Of a stretch of 51,205 nucleotides of DNA, positions 18,174 to 26,359 are shown piece by piece. The stretch comes from a virus, in IMG/VR virus record IMGVR_UViG_3300009180_000056, positions 1 through 51,205 of that record; one strand, 5' to 3'. The position numbers were made by a program, and so were the translations under genes. A model generated the notes under the pieces. It was not told where the DNA came from, did not search any database, and worked only from the letters and a program-made list of their open reading frames with translations. Within the stretch, counting starts at the first letter, position 1. The number at the start of each line of letters is the position of its first letter.

Positions 18174-19535
18174 TTATTGAGTTTTTTTATTGTATTCTGA
18201 AATATTCTTCATTTTCTTGATTTCGTTGTCAAGAACACTTGAAAAATTTACTTTTGATTCACTAACTGGAACCTTTTCTTTAGAATATAACACTCTATTC
18301 TTTTTATCTTCTTCTCTATCTTTAACTTGTTTTTCTATCTTTTTAGCGGTTTCAGGAGTTTGAATGTGATTACCTTCTTTTTCTTTTGCTTCTTTTCCTT
18401 TCTCCGCACCGTTTGATGGTTTAATACTTGCAGGTTCAGTTACTTTACCATTACCCATCAACGTATCTCCTTCAATAGCCATCTTCAATCTTTTCTTAAA
18501 TTGTTCTGATGGTTCAATATCATATTCTAAATTTTCTAACCCTGCATAGTTTTTTGCAATTTCTTCTTCTTGTTCTGGTGTATTTTTTCTTGCAACTTTT
18601 TCACCCTTACCGATAGCTTTAGGAAATTCAGGGTTGTCGTTACCATCAAAAGATAAATAATCTTTCATTTTCTTATCAACAGACGCCAAATATTCTTGGT
18701 TCTCTTTACCACTTTCATTATGTGATTTCTTAGCAGCATCTAAACCAGGAATTGATTCACTAACCATTTTAGCGATCAATTTAGTTAATTCAGATTCAGT
18801 TAAACGTACTGTCTTCTTTTTTGATTCGTACATCTTTGACCCACATTCATTACACATACCTTCTTCGTTCATCTTACCACCACACTCATTACACATTTGT
18901 TTGTTTTCTGTCATATCCTCCTCTTCCATATACCCAACACCACACTCACATATTTCTTTACCACATTTTTCACAAGATTTCTTTTCTTCAGCCATTTCGT
19001 CAGGTGTTTCTTCACCTTTATCTACATAACTGTGTTTTCTTCTACCCCTTAACATATTTTCAAAATCGTCATCACCTTTTTCCTCTTCTTCCATAGAAGA
19101 ACTACCACACTCGTCACACTCTTCTTCCTCTTTTACATCATATTCTTTTTTACCAACTTTAAATTCTTTTTCACCTTTTAATTTAGCTGCTGCTAATGCT
19201 CCACTAAAAGCGTTTCCTTCCATTGGTTGTTTTTCTGTATTTTCCATATTTTCTGTTTCTTCTAATTGGTCGTTCATCTCATCAAGTTTATTCATCATAT
19301 CATCATGACTTTCATAAACTCCTTTTTCGATGATTAGTTCACCATCTTTATGTTTAGCCTTATAATCAGGTAATGCATCGTTCGCCTCTTCTTCAGATTC
19401 AAATGTTGCTAAAGGTATACCTTCACATTTTATGTGATAAACTTCTTTCTTACCATTATTCTCTTCCATAATTGTCTTTCTAATTTCGTTAGAAACGATG
19501 TTTTCGATAATTGTTGTTAATTCGCTTACTTTCAT
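18174..19535 (-). CDS. Acidic protein with CxxCG zinc-ribbon knuckles (possible capsid or internal protein)
   Basis: 453 residues, very rich in Glu and Lys and probably largely disordered. Residues about 135-240 hold five Cys pairs (CDECG, CEKCG, CECG, CNECGG, CNECG), like the knuckles of rubredoxin-type zinc ribbons. Two copies of an amphipathic pattern are visible: the N-terminus KVSELTTIIENIVSNEI and TESELTKLIAKMVSESI after residue 245. Such a repeated short helix could be a targeting or docking peptide for assembly into the head, similar in principle to T4 capsid-targeting sequences, but this is inference. A one-mismatch copy of the TATTTATA octamer precedes the start. Confidence 0.6.
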   Translation of the reverse strand: MKVSELTTIIENIVSNEIRKTIMEENNGKKEVYHIKCEGIPLATFESEEEANDALPDYKAKHKDGELIIEKGVYESHDDMMNKLDEMNDQLEETENMENTEKQPMEGNAFSGALAAAKLKGEKEFKVGKKEYDVKEEEECDECGSSSMEEEEKGDDDFENMLRGRRKHSYVDKGEETPDEMAEEKKSCEKCGKEICECGVGYMEEEDMTENKQMCNECGGKMNEEGMCNECGSKMYESKKKTVRLTESELTKLIAKMVSESIPGLDAAKKSHNESGKENQEYLASVDKKMKDYLSFDGNDNPEFPKAIGKGEKVARKNTPEQEEEIAKNYAGLENLEYDIEPSEQFKKRLKMAIEGDTLMGNGKVTEPASIKPSNGAEKGKEAKEKEGNHIQTPETAKKIEKQVKDREEDKKNRVLYSKEKVPVSESKVNFSSVLDNEIKKMKNISEYNKKTQ

Positions 19536-19537
19536 AA

Positions 19538-20677
19538 TTAAATAAATATCTTGTTAATCTCATTTAATACGATATTTTCCACATCTTTATGTAGAATTCC
19601 GTATTTTTTTGATATTTCCTTAATAGATTCTTGTAATTCATCGTCTTCGTGTATGAATTCTATTGCTCCTGTATTACCTTGGTCACAATAAGGGAATTTC
19701 TTACACTTCTCTTTTACTTTTACAAAAACACTATCAGGACCTCCCCATTTAGGAAAGTTCTTATCTGTTACCGATCTACCTTTGTAGATACTTTTAGGTC
19801 CATCTATTTTTAATGGGTTTCTACGGCCTTTGGGTGATTTACCAAATAAAGGAACATCATACTGTCCTGCGTCACCTGCGGTCACTTCTTTGAGTTCGGC
19901 CTCCTCTTTGAGGTCCATGTTAGGGATTTTAGAGATAGGTCTCTTAATAACGTCCGATTTACCAAATAGAGGTCCTTCGAATGAACCAGAAGAACCACAA
20001 TCAGTTTCTTTAGCTTCCACTTTCTTCAATTTTGTATTTTTTAATAAATCTATATGTCCTTCCCCTACGGTGGCTATTACCGTGTAACCATTTTTATGAT
20101 AGTTTTTTATTTTTTTCAATAAATTCTCATCTCTTACCTCATTGAAAATATCCGTTATTTTTGACATTTCAGTTTCAGAATTATTAGTATCTTGAGGAAA
20201 ACATAAATCGTACATCAAATCCATATCTTCGTTACTTGGGTTTTTAGGATTTTTTATATCAAAACTTCTTATCCAATTTTCCCCCTCTTTTGTTAATAAA
20301 CTAATCATTTCCTCCGGTATTCTTGTTTGTCCCACAATAATCACATAAACCGCAGCCATAGTTTTGTCACGTGATAGTTCAGTTCTTGAACTTATTTCTT
20401 TGAAAAGGTTAGAATTTGGATTTAATACGTTTGTTTCTTTACCGTCCCAAGAATCATTTATAAAATTAGTAAAATAGTTTTCTAATTTATTTTTTATTTC
20501 CTCTTGTTCACCACCTTTTTCGTAAACATTATTGTCATCCCCGCCTTCACCCATAAAAACTACCCTATCTTCTGGTTTATAATATTTTTTTACGTAATTG
20601 AAAACTTTTTTAACATCATTCATGTTATAATGTTCAACACCAAATATTAAAGAATTTCCAATTTTTAATATTTTCAT
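19538..20677 (-). CDS. Uncharacterised 379-residue protein with repeated PLFGKS motif
   Basis: The frame opens at 20725, but the ATG at 20677 (MKILKIGNSLIFGVEH) overlaps the previous stop as TAATG and is preferred. The N-terminal 230 residues are alpha/beta (RVVFMGEGGDDNNVY; GYTVIATVGEGHIDLL) and could be an enzyme-like fold. The C-terminal part holds two PLFGKS segments (GPLFGKSDVIKRPI; VPLFGKSPKGRRNPL), a Cys pair in KCKKFPYCDQGN, and ends in a helix VENIVLNEINKIFI that resembles the helices repeated in the zinc-ribbon protein next door. Function unknown; association with the virion is suspected from these shared features. Confidence 0.6.
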   Translation of the reverse strand: MKILKIGNSLIFGVEHYNMNDVKKVFNYVKKYYKPEDRVVFMGEGGDDNNVYEKGGEQEEIKNKLENYFTNFINDSWDGKETNVLNPNSNLFKEISSRTELSRDKTMAAVYVIIVGQTRIPEEMISLLTKEGENWIRSFDIKNPKNPSNEDMDLMYDLCFPQDTNNSETEMSKITDIFNEVRDENLLKKIKNYHKNGYTVIATVGEGHIDLLKNTKLKKVEAKETDCGSSGSFEGPLFGKSDVIKRPISKIPNMDLKEEAELKEVTAGDAGQYDVPLFGKSPKGRRNPLKIDGPKSIYKGRSVTDKNFPKWGGPDSVFVKVKEKCKKFPYCDQGNTGAIEFIHEDDELQESIKEISKKYGILHKDVENIVLNEINKIFI

Positions 20678-20916
20678 TATCTTACACTTTTTAATGCACT
20701 TTCCCAGAATCCCTTTCTCTGCCATAAGGTCTTGAAAAGTTCAACAACCACTTTAGTTGAAAGGTCAACGATTTTATCATCTATTTTTTTGGTTCCTAAC
20801 TCATCTTGAATCATTTTAACAACAATTCTTGTGGCTTGGGTTGAGTCCATAAAATCTTTAATCTCCCTTTTGGTGATTCTTTCTATTTCTTTTTTATCTT
20901 GGTCTGTTAATGCCAT
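20677..20916 (-). CDS. Small helical protein (79 residues)
   Basis: Starts MALTDQDKKEIERITKREI; helical and highly charged, with DDKIVDLSTKVVVELFKTLWQRKGFW near the C-terminus. No family recognised. Its start overlaps the stop of the previous gene and its stop overlaps the start of the next one, both as TAATG, so it sits in a tightly coupled three-gene block. Confidence 0.65.
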   Translation of the reverse strand: MALTDQDKKEIERITKREIKDFMDSTQATRIVVKMIQDELGTKKIDDKIVDLSTKVVVELFKTLWQRKGFWESALKSVR

Positions 20917-21443
20917 TATATGTTATTATCTCTTTGATTTATTAATGGTTCAATTGATGTTTTGAATGTTTCATCAAATTTCGCCAATTTTTCTAACGCT
21001 GTCGCAACATTTTGTTCAAGTTTCAACATATCAGCATTAATATAAACACCACTTTCGGTTCCAGCGATAAAAACAAAGTTAATATCTTCATCTGGTAAAT
21101 AACCATCCAATCTGATTTGGTCTTGGTTAATGGTCATCCCTGGGTCAAATTCTGCAATTTGTGAAACTTGTTGTTTGAAATTATCAATTAAACCTGAAAT
21201 TGTAGTTTTTTGTGTTTCACTCAATGTCATGTCAGCTTGATCTGTAGATAATAACTTAACATCAACATTGTTGATTACTGTAACATCATTTTTTTGTTCT
21301 TGGTCAGTATTGTCAGATAATGTTGATTCAAATTCGGCCACCTCATTAATTGATTGTTTTAATACTTTAGTTTCTGTTATAGACCTAATGGTCTTTAACA
21401 TATTCTTGGTTACATCATAATCTGTTTTCATTTTCATTTGCAT
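20916..21443 (-). CDS. Uncharacterised 175-residue protein, possibly structural
   Basis: The first ATG is at 21443 (MQMKMKTDYDV); the open frame reaches a TTG at 21461, which is less likely, and the ATG at 21431 is a third option. It contains a helical first half (MLKTIRSITETKVLKQSIN) and a second half with strand-like FVFIAGTESGVYINADML. No catalytic motif. Overlaps the amidase-like gene by 29 bases and is coupled to the next gene. Confidence 0.6.
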   Translation of the reverse strand: MQMKMKTDYDVTKNMLKTIRSITETKVLKQSINEVAEFESTLSDNTDQEQKNDVTVINNVDVKLLSTDQADMTLSETQKTTISGLIDNFKQQVSQIAEFDPGMTINQDQIRLDGYLPDEDINFVFIAGTESGVYINADMLKLEQNVATALEKLAKFDETFKTSIEPLINQRDNNI

Positions 21444-22038
21444 AATTAAAAAAGACCCCAAAATTAAAAGAAGGGTTTATATCTGTATAAATACTTGAAA
21501 AGTTGGATTTACATACTATTCCCTTGAAATTAGATATGTTTTCCAAATATCCTTGGGACGGTACAGTTTGTTTTGGTATTTCGTGTTTATCACATAGGGA
21601 ATCACATAGTTCAGATAGTGAATTCATTTGGATTTCAGTATACTTATCCCAAAAATAGTAGTTCCTCCAGTTACGTATATGAGGTTCTGACCTATATGGG
21701 TCTCCAATCCAATTATTAAGGACACCAGTGATGGTATTCTTATTCAACCAACCCAAGTTCTCAATTGCTATTTTAATCATCCTCTTGTCGTTCTGTGAGT
21801 CATTAAACGTATTAGAACTATGGTCAGTGTCAAACAATTGATATATACTACCTAATTTTGTAACTATAAAATGTGGGATGTCATCAAACTTACCATTATT
21901 ACGATGTTCAATTTTATTAACAAAGTCGTCAAATCTTCTTTGTGTATCGTATAGGAATATTTGAGTTTTTTTAGATTTTCTTTTATTAATAATTAAACTA
22001 TTATAATCTATTTTTTCTATTTCGTGTATTACTAACAT
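21415..22038 (-). CDS. Amidase_2-like protein, zinc site probably altered
   Basis: 207 residues. PHFIVTKLGSIYQLFD, IAIENLGWL, WRNYYFWDKYTEIQMNSL and GIVCKSNFSSIYTDINPSF follow the order of N-acetylmuramoyl-L-alanine amidases of the AmpD/T7-lysozyme fold, which cut the bond between MurNAc and L-Ala in peptidoglycan. By eye, the two His ligands are not in place: the first position reads IFLYDT, and the second reads CKSNF where AmpD has GHSD. Only the third ligand, the Asp of TDINP, is kept. It may be a peptidoglycan-binding or structural relative instead of an active lysin. No signal peptide. Confidence 0.65.
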   Translation of the reverse strand: MLVIHEIEKIDYNSLIINKRKSKKTQIFLYDTQRRFDDFVNKIEHRNNGKFDDIPHFIVTKLGSIYQLFDTDHSSNTFNDSQNDKRMIKIAIENLGWLNKNTITGVLNNWIGDPYRSEPHIRNWRNYYFWDKYTEIQMNSLSELCDSLCDKHEIPKQTVPSQGYLENISNFKGIVCKSNFSSIYTDINPSFNFGVFFNYANENENRL

Positions 22039-22243
22039 TTTTCTTAATGAATTTAGGGCCTAAATCAGTTAGTGGTGAGTTAAGGGTTATATCATCATTA
22101 GATATTATAACCTTATTATTTTCCAAATCATATAGTACTTGGTTTGGATTTACATCATCTTTTTCCCAATATAAATTATCAGAATCTTGAGATTCTAACG
22201 TTAGGACGTTTTTTTCCGTTATTGGAATTTGGGGGTCTATTAA
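22001..22243 (-). CDS. Startless open frame after an A10 tract (C-terminal extension or frameshifted gene)
   Basis: From base 22243 an 80-codon frame reads LIDPQIPITEKNVLTLES and on to TAA at 22001, with acidic coding-like composition (NLYWEKDDVNPNQVLYDLEN). It has no ATG or GTG start. Directly upstream is a run of ten A on the coding strand (22253-22244), preceded by ATG at 22256. With eleven A, or a -1 ribosomal slip, the 359-residue membrane protein would run into this frame; with nine A, the ATG at 22256 would open an 84-residue protein. Recoding, transcript slippage and a homopolymer read error all fit. It overlaps the amidase-like start by 38 bases. Confidence 0.5.
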   Translation of the reverse strand, partial: LIDPQIPITEKNVLTLESQDSDNLYWEKDDVNPNQVLYDLENNKVIISNDDITLNSPLTDLGPKFIKKNVSNTRNRKNRL

Positions 22244-23319
22244 TTTTTTTTTTCATCATTTTTTTCTAATGATGTATCTTCTTCATTGTCGTAATGTAAC
22301 CCTTCATTTCCATTCTGACCTATAATGTTCATTCTTTCGTCATCTTCAGGAATTTGACTTACTTTATAACCATTCTTTTTATGTTGTTCAATTGTTGTGA
22401 ATATTTTATTATTTGCGGTTGTTGTTGGTTCTTCTTGTAAAATATTCTCCGTTTTAGGTTCTATAGTGGAAAAATTTCTTTGAATTTCTTCTTCAGTTGG
22501 TTCTTCTTGTAAAATTTTCTCCGTTTCTTCTTCAGTAAAGAATGGTTCTTCATCTTCTAAACCATCCATTAAAGTAACATCCCAATCTGATGTATCGTCA
22601 TATAAACCTAATTCTTGGTCGTTCTTCATCATCTCCGCTAATAGTTCTCCACGTTTTTCACGTTCAATATCTGTCTTCATTTTATAATATTCGGCAGCAG
22701 ATTTTAAATTGTCATTTGGTTTTGGTGGATTTAATAAAGTTTCTTCTAACTTCATTAAATCGTTTTCAGTTAAATGTAATCTTGTGGTTTCATCAACAAA
22801 GTTTTTTAAATCTTCAGGATTAGATGGTGGTGTTTCCTCATCTTCTTTTAATCTATCTTCTTCAGTAAATTTAACTAACATATGAAGAAAGGATAATGAA
22901 ATGATTGGTAACATACCTCCAGCAAAAAATGCTAAGAATCTTTTATTACCTACTAAGTCAGTTGGGTCTACTCCCATTAATTCTGTTAATGGTGATACCA
23001 AATCAACCCAATCTTTAAATGATTGTCCGTTGATGTCGATATATGTATACGCAAAAAATATGTTACCAATGAATTGAATTAATGTTACAACCGCAAATGG
23101 AAAATAAACTTTCTTACCCATGTTTGCAGAAATAGCCGCTAATGCCGATAATGCAGCAATCTCAATTCCAATTGATAAATAAACTGCCCAACTTATTGGA
23201 TTGGATATACCATACCATTTTGTTACGTGTGAAATAGAAACAATCGCCACAGTAATGATTGGAATCAAAAATGCCGCAATGATTAATGTTTTAAAATTTT
23301 GGTTTAACCAATGTTTCAT
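22240..23319 (-). CDS. Four-helix membrane protein with long acidic cytoplasmic tail
   Basis: 359 residues. Four hydrophobic helices lie in the first 170 residues (TLIIAAFLIPIITVAIVS; WAVYLSIGIEIAALSALAA; FAVVTLIQFIGNIFFAYTY; FFAGGMLPIISLSFLHML). The remaining 190 residues are Glu/Lys/Asn-rich and likely disordered, with ILQEEPT occurring twice. No family recognised; it may remodel the host inner membrane. It starts within the stop of the previous gene (ATGA) and ends in an A10 tract where a -1 slip would extend it by about 80 residues. Confidence 0.7.
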   Translation of the reverse strand: MKHWLNQNFKTLIIAAFLIPIITVAIVSISHVTKWYGISNPISWAVYLSIGIEIAALSALAAISANMGKKVYFPFAVVTLIQFIGNIFFAYTYIDINGQSFKDWVDLVSPLTELMGVDPTDLVGNKRFLAFFAGGMLPIISLSFLHMLVKFTEEDRLKEDEETPPSNPEDLKNFVDETTRLHLTENDLMKLEETLLNPPKPNDNLKSAAEYYKMKTDIEREKRGELLAEMMKNDQELGLYDDTSDWDVTLMDGLEDEEPFFTEEETEKILQEEPTEEEIQRNFSTIEPKTENILQEEPTTTANNKIFTTIEQHKKNGYKVSQIPEDDERMNIIGQNGNEGLHYDNEEDTSLEKNDEKKN

Positions 23320-23609
23320 TTAGATTCTTGTTCTTTTTTTAGATTTTCCTTAACGATTAGATGTAGCTCCATTAATTGTGGTCCTCTGTCTTTTTGTGTG
23401 ATCCAATTATCATAAAAACCATGAATTGCAATTTTCTCATTTTTATGTGCAGTTTTAAGACTATCAATCATAAAGACGTTTTGTTTTTCAATTTTTTCTA
23501 ATTTAGACACTTTACTTGAGTTACTACAAGACTTAAAAAAGAAGATGACTGTTAAAAAAATCAGTATCTGTAGTTTATATGTTTTTATTAATTCAATTAA
23601 CTTTTTCAT
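23316..23609 (-). CDS. Small membrane-anchored helical protein
   Basis: 97 residues. A basic start (MKKLIELIKTYK) and one hydrophobic segment ILIFLTVIFFFKSC at about residues 14-28, followed by a charged helix that may form a coiled coil. A Cys directly after the hydrophobic segment could be a lipid-attachment site or simply the end of a membrane helix. The layout recalls inner-membrane spanin components, and the next genes are membrane proteins, but no lysis function is shown. ATGA overlap with the gene that follows. Confidence 0.6.
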   Translation of the reverse strand: MKKLIELIKTYKLQILIFLTVIFFFKSCSNSSKVSKLEKIEKQNVFMIDSLKTAHKNEKIAIHGFYDNWITQKDRGPQLMELHLIVKENLKKEQESK

Positions 23610-23621
23610 AATGTTATATTT

Positions 23622-24437
23622 TTATAAATAGTTTAATAAACCAAAACTCTCGTTTCTGAGCTTCTTAATGGCCTTATCTCTTAGTTGTCTTATACGTTCT
23701 TTAGTACAACCAAACTCCTCACCTAAGTCCTCCAAGTTAGATTCTATACCCGTTAACCCATAGTATTTTTCAATAATTATCTTTTCTCTCTCATCCAACA
23801 CACTTAACATTGCTGAAACTTTTTTCTTTATTTCTTCTGGTGAATTAAGAATTGCATCGGGGCTTTCCGCTTCTCTATTAGGTATAACATCAATTAATTG
23901 GTCTCCGTCCTCGTTGATTTCTTTATATAAACCAATACAGTATGGGAGATTAACACCGATTGGTGTTTCATCTTCAACATTATTTATAAAGAAATTATCT
24001 TCTTCACTTATTTCAACTTTCTTTTGTTTTTGAGCATCCTGTACCAAATTTGATGGTATACGAATTGTTCTACAGTTTTCATTTAAGGATGCCATTATTG
24101 ATTGTCTGACCCACCACACCGCATATGAAATAAATTTCAAACCAGTCGTCGGGTCAAATCTTTCCGCTGCCTTTATCAAACCAATATTGCCTTCTGAAAT
24201 AATATCCAATAAATCCATTCCTTGATTTTGGAACATTTTAGCTACGGATATTACAAATCTTAAATTACCAACAACCAATTCATTATAAAGTTTTTCTTTT
24301 GTTTCTTTATCAGTTTTTTTATTGTTTAATAATTCAAAAACTTCTTCCTGTCTTTGATGTGACATTACAGGAATTTTTCGTAAATCTTTAATGTACAATT
24401 GAATCTCGTCTGGATTAACTAAAATAGATTTTTTCAT
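23622..24437 (-). CDS. Sigma-70 family RNA polymerase sigma factor
   Basis: 271 residues. Region 1.2 is seen at about 9-35 (IQLYIKDLRKIPVMSHQRQEE). Region 2 lies at about 52-115 with NLRFVISVAK, the ISEGNIGLIKAAERFD core-binding helix and FISYAVWWVRQSI for -10 contact. Region 4 is at about 205-265 with EEFGCTKERIRQLRDKAIKKL as the -35 helix-turn-helix. Overall it is close to a Bacteroidota primary sigma (RpoD) and much longer than T4 gp55, so capture from a host is likely. It probably directs host core polymerase to phage promoters; the TATTTATA octamers near many late-type genes are a candidate target. Confidence 0.92.
   Translation of the reverse strand: MKKSILVNPDEIQLYIKDLRKIPVMSHQRQEEVFELLNNKKTDKETKEKLYNELVVGNLRFVISVAKMFQNQGMDLLDIISEGNIGLIKAAERFDPTTGLKFISYAVWWVRQSIMASLNENCRTIRIPSNLVQDAQKQKKVEISEEDNFFINNVEDETPIGVNLPYCIGLYKEINEDGDQLIDVIPNREAESPDAILNSPEEIKKKVSAMLSVLDEREKIIIEKYYGLTGIESNLEDLGEEFGCTKERIRQLRDKAIKKLRNESFGLLNYL
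23623..23630 (-). promoter_or_regulatory. TATTTATA motif at the end of the sigma gene
   Basis: Octamer 13 bases before the ATG at 23609. It overlaps the last codons of the sigma gene, so its position could also reflect that coding sequence. Confidence 0.25.
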
Positions 24438-24485
24438 GTGGTGTAAGTTTAAGTGGATGGATAGTACTAAGATAAGAAATATATC

Positions 24486-24932
24486 TTAATTTTCAAAATT
24501 GTCAAGGAAGTTTTTTTCTTCTACTGTAAGGCTCTCAATTCCAGATTCTTCTATTTTTTCAAGTAATCTGTCCAAATCTAAAGTTTCCCTTTTTTTGTTT
24601 TTTTCATAATCAACCCTAATTATCGTATTATCAATAGTCGGGGTAAAAATTAAATCTTTAATTTGTTGGGGTAAGTGAGCCGTGACCATATCTTCTCTTT
24701 TGAATAAGAAATAAAATTTAATATGTTCGTCAATTAATATTGTATATAATTCTTGGTCAACCTCTGTTGGTTCCATTTCAGAATCAAATATTACTATTAT
24801 ATTCTCTGAATTTTCTATAATGAATCTAATTGATTTGATAACTTTACTTTCACCTATAACATCGGTACAAAAATACTCAACATCTTCGTGGTCATCAAAC
24901 ATACCAAAAATAAATAATACATATGTATTCAT
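24486..24932 (-). CDS. Uncharacterised 148-residue acidic protein
   Basis: An alpha/beta pattern with strands TYVLFIFGMFDD, NIIVIFDSEM and IKFYFLFKRED, then an acidic helical C-terminus (LDRLLEKIEESGIES). Spacing of the strands suggests a small Rossmann-like or flavodoxin-like core, but no binding motif is present. Located between the lipoprotein-like gene and the sigma factor. Function unknown. Confidence 0.6.
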   Translation of the reverse strand: MNTYVLFIFGMFDDHEDVEYFCTDVIGESKVIKSIRFIIENSENIIVIFDSEMEPTEVDQELYTILIDEHIKFYFLFKREDMVTAHLPQQIKDLIFTPTIDNTIIRVDYEKNKKRETLDLDRLLEKIEESGIESLTVEEKNFLDNFEN

Positions 24933-24939
24933 TTATGGG

Positions 24940-25581
24940 TTATTTTTTAAGTTTCAATTTCCAATACACACCACCTCCAATATAAGGTGCTAATACACCG
25001 TTGGTTCCGTCTGTTACTCTATTTGCTGCACCAATTCCTAAATGGAATATTTTATCTTGTTTTGTATTAATTAAAACTCCAAATCCTAAATGAGATACCA
25101 CATCCACTTTGTTAAAACCACCTTCAAAACCATAAAATACTTTAGTCTTTGGTAATTCTTTTACAATTGTAGTTTCTTTAATAGTTCTTTGTTTAACACT
25201 TGCATTAAACGTTCTACCTAAAATTTTGTTTTGAGTGATGGTATCAATTAAAGATACGGTTCCCAAACTATCTGGTAATTGTAATGTATCTTTATAGATA
25301 TTCTTTGCAAAATAATCGTGTAATAAAGCTTGAGTATCTACAATTGCAGGAATGGTTACTTCCTTAATTGTTTCGTGATAAATGTCTTCACCTTTTTTAG
25401 TTACTACCTTTGTCTTAACCACTTCAACTGTATCAATTTCATGTTTAATAAGTTCATATTTTTTACCATCTATTTTCACAATTTCGCCCGTTCCTTTTTT
25501 GTTTCCACCGCATTGTTGGAAAACTACAATTACAATTAATAATGCTATTGCAATGTTTTTTAAGTTTAATAATTTTTTCAT
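24940..25581 (-). CDS. Envelope protein with N-terminal anchor and beta-rich C-terminus
   Basis: 213 residues. A hydrophobic segment IAIALLIVIVVFQQCGG (about residues 10-26) ends in Cys, which could be a relaxed lipoprotein signal as found in Bacteroidota, although FQQC is not a classic lipobox. A charged linker follows, and the last 70 residues show alternating strands with Gly (FYGFEGGFNKVDVV; LGFGVLIN; APYIGGGVYW), similar to outer-membrane beta-barrel hairpins. An outer-membrane or cell-surface role is likely, for example in exclusion or lysis, but is not shown. Preceded by a TATTTATA octamer and a terminator-like hairpin. Confidence 0.6.
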   Translation of the reverse strand: MKKLLNLKNIAIALLIVIVVFQQCGGNKKGTGEIVKIDGKKYELIKHEIDTVEVVKTKVVTKKGEDIYHETIKEVTIPAIVDTQALLHDYFAKNIYKDTLQLPDSLGTVSLIDTITQNKILGRTFNASVKQRTIKETTIVKELPKTKVFYGFEGGFNKVDVVSHLGFGVLINTKQDKIFHLGIGAANRVTDGTNGVLAPYIGGGVYWKLKLKK

Positions 25582-25597
25582 CTATTCTATGTTTTAT

Positions 25598-25605
25598 TAT
25601 AAATA
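25598..25605 (-). promoter_or_regulatory. TATTTATA motif before the envelope protein gene
   Basis: Octamer 16 bases upstream of the ATG at 25581 and directly downstream of the hairpin at 25611-25632. Confidence 0.35.
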
Positions 25606-25610
25606 TGAAG

Positions 25611-25632
25611 AAAGGGGGTTTTATCCCCCTTT
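25611..25632 (-). terminator. Terminator-like hairpin after clpP
   Basis: 8-bp stem AAAGGGGG/CCCCCTTT with a 6-base loop, 2 bases past the ClpP stop. The downstream T run is weak, so termination may be partial. Confidence 0.6.
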
Positions 25633-25634
25633 GA

Positions 25635-26312
25635 TTATTTTTTCTTCTTTTTTACTATTTCATCAATAATTCCATAGGTAAGTGCATCTTCCGCATTTAA
25701 CCACAAATCCCTTGAAGCGTCGTTTTTAACCTGTTCAGCGGTTTTTCCACAATATTCACCTAATAATTCAAATAGGATATTGTTTACTTTTTCCCATTCT
25801 TGAAAAGTAATTCTCGCATCTTGAATATTACCACCAGCACCGCCTGATGATTGGTGTAACATGGTTTGAGAGAACCTCAATGACCCTCTTTTACCTTTGG
25901 TACCTGCCCCTAATAGGACCGAACCCATTGACGCCGCCATACCTGTATTGATGGTTCTAATGTCAGATGTGATATAGTCCATAACATCCACAATTGATAA
26001 ACCTGATTTTACACTTCCACCTGGACTATCGATGTGCATTGTAATGTCATTATGATCTAAACTATCCAAGAACATTAATTGTGCTTGACAAATAGTTGAC
26101 ATATGGTCATCTACACCACCAGCAACCCAAATGATACGTTCCATCATCAATCTTGAGAACACATCCATTATTGTAACATTCATTTGTCTCTCCTCCAAAA
26201 TATATGGAGTTAAACTATCTTGAATTTTTTGATTGTGATAATGTAAATCTAAGGAGCTTATCCCTTTGTCTTTAGCGTAAAGTCCAAATTGTTGGTAATC
26301 TTTTGGTGTCAT
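25635..26312 (-). CDS. clpP: ClpP-like serine protease
   Basis: 225 residues, ClpP length. The catalytic triad is in place by position: Ser128 in NTGMAASMGSVLL, His153 in QTMLHQSSGG, and Asp202 in ASRDLWLNAEDALTYGIID. The IDSPGGSV strand before the active site is also conserved. ClpP forms a barrel of two heptamers and degrades unfolded proteins delivered by ClpX or ClpA; no such chaperone is in this window, so it may use a host unfoldase or act by itself. Phage members can serve in head maturation or in control of host proteins; here it follows the SbcC-like gene and not head genes. Lys-rich tail (KKKKK). Confidence 0.9.
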   Translation of the reverse strand: MTPKDYQQFGLYAKDKGISSLDLHYHNQKIQDSLTPYILEERQMNVTIMDVFSRLMMERIIWVAGGVDDHMSTICQAQLMFLDSLDHNDITMHIDSPGGSVKSGLSIVDVMDYITSDIRTINTGMAASMGSVLLGAGTKGKRGSLRFSQTMLHQSSGGAGGNIQDARITFQEWEKVNNILFELLGEYCGKTAEQVKNDASRDLWLNAEDALTYGIIDEIVKKKKK

Positions 26313-26359
26313 AAAAGTAAATTTAGTTTATAAGACAAATATAATTAAGATATTTGAAA

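Noticed and set aside
18821-19096. Plus-strand open frame opposite the zinc-ribbon protein
   Set aside because: It mirrors Glu- and Lys-rich codons of the minus-strand gene and has no supporting start or neighbour.
20678-20725. Upstream ATG giving the 379-residue protein 16 more residues
   Set aside because: It lies 48 bases within the previous gene, while the ATG at 20677 forms the TAATG overlap seen elsewhere in this genome.
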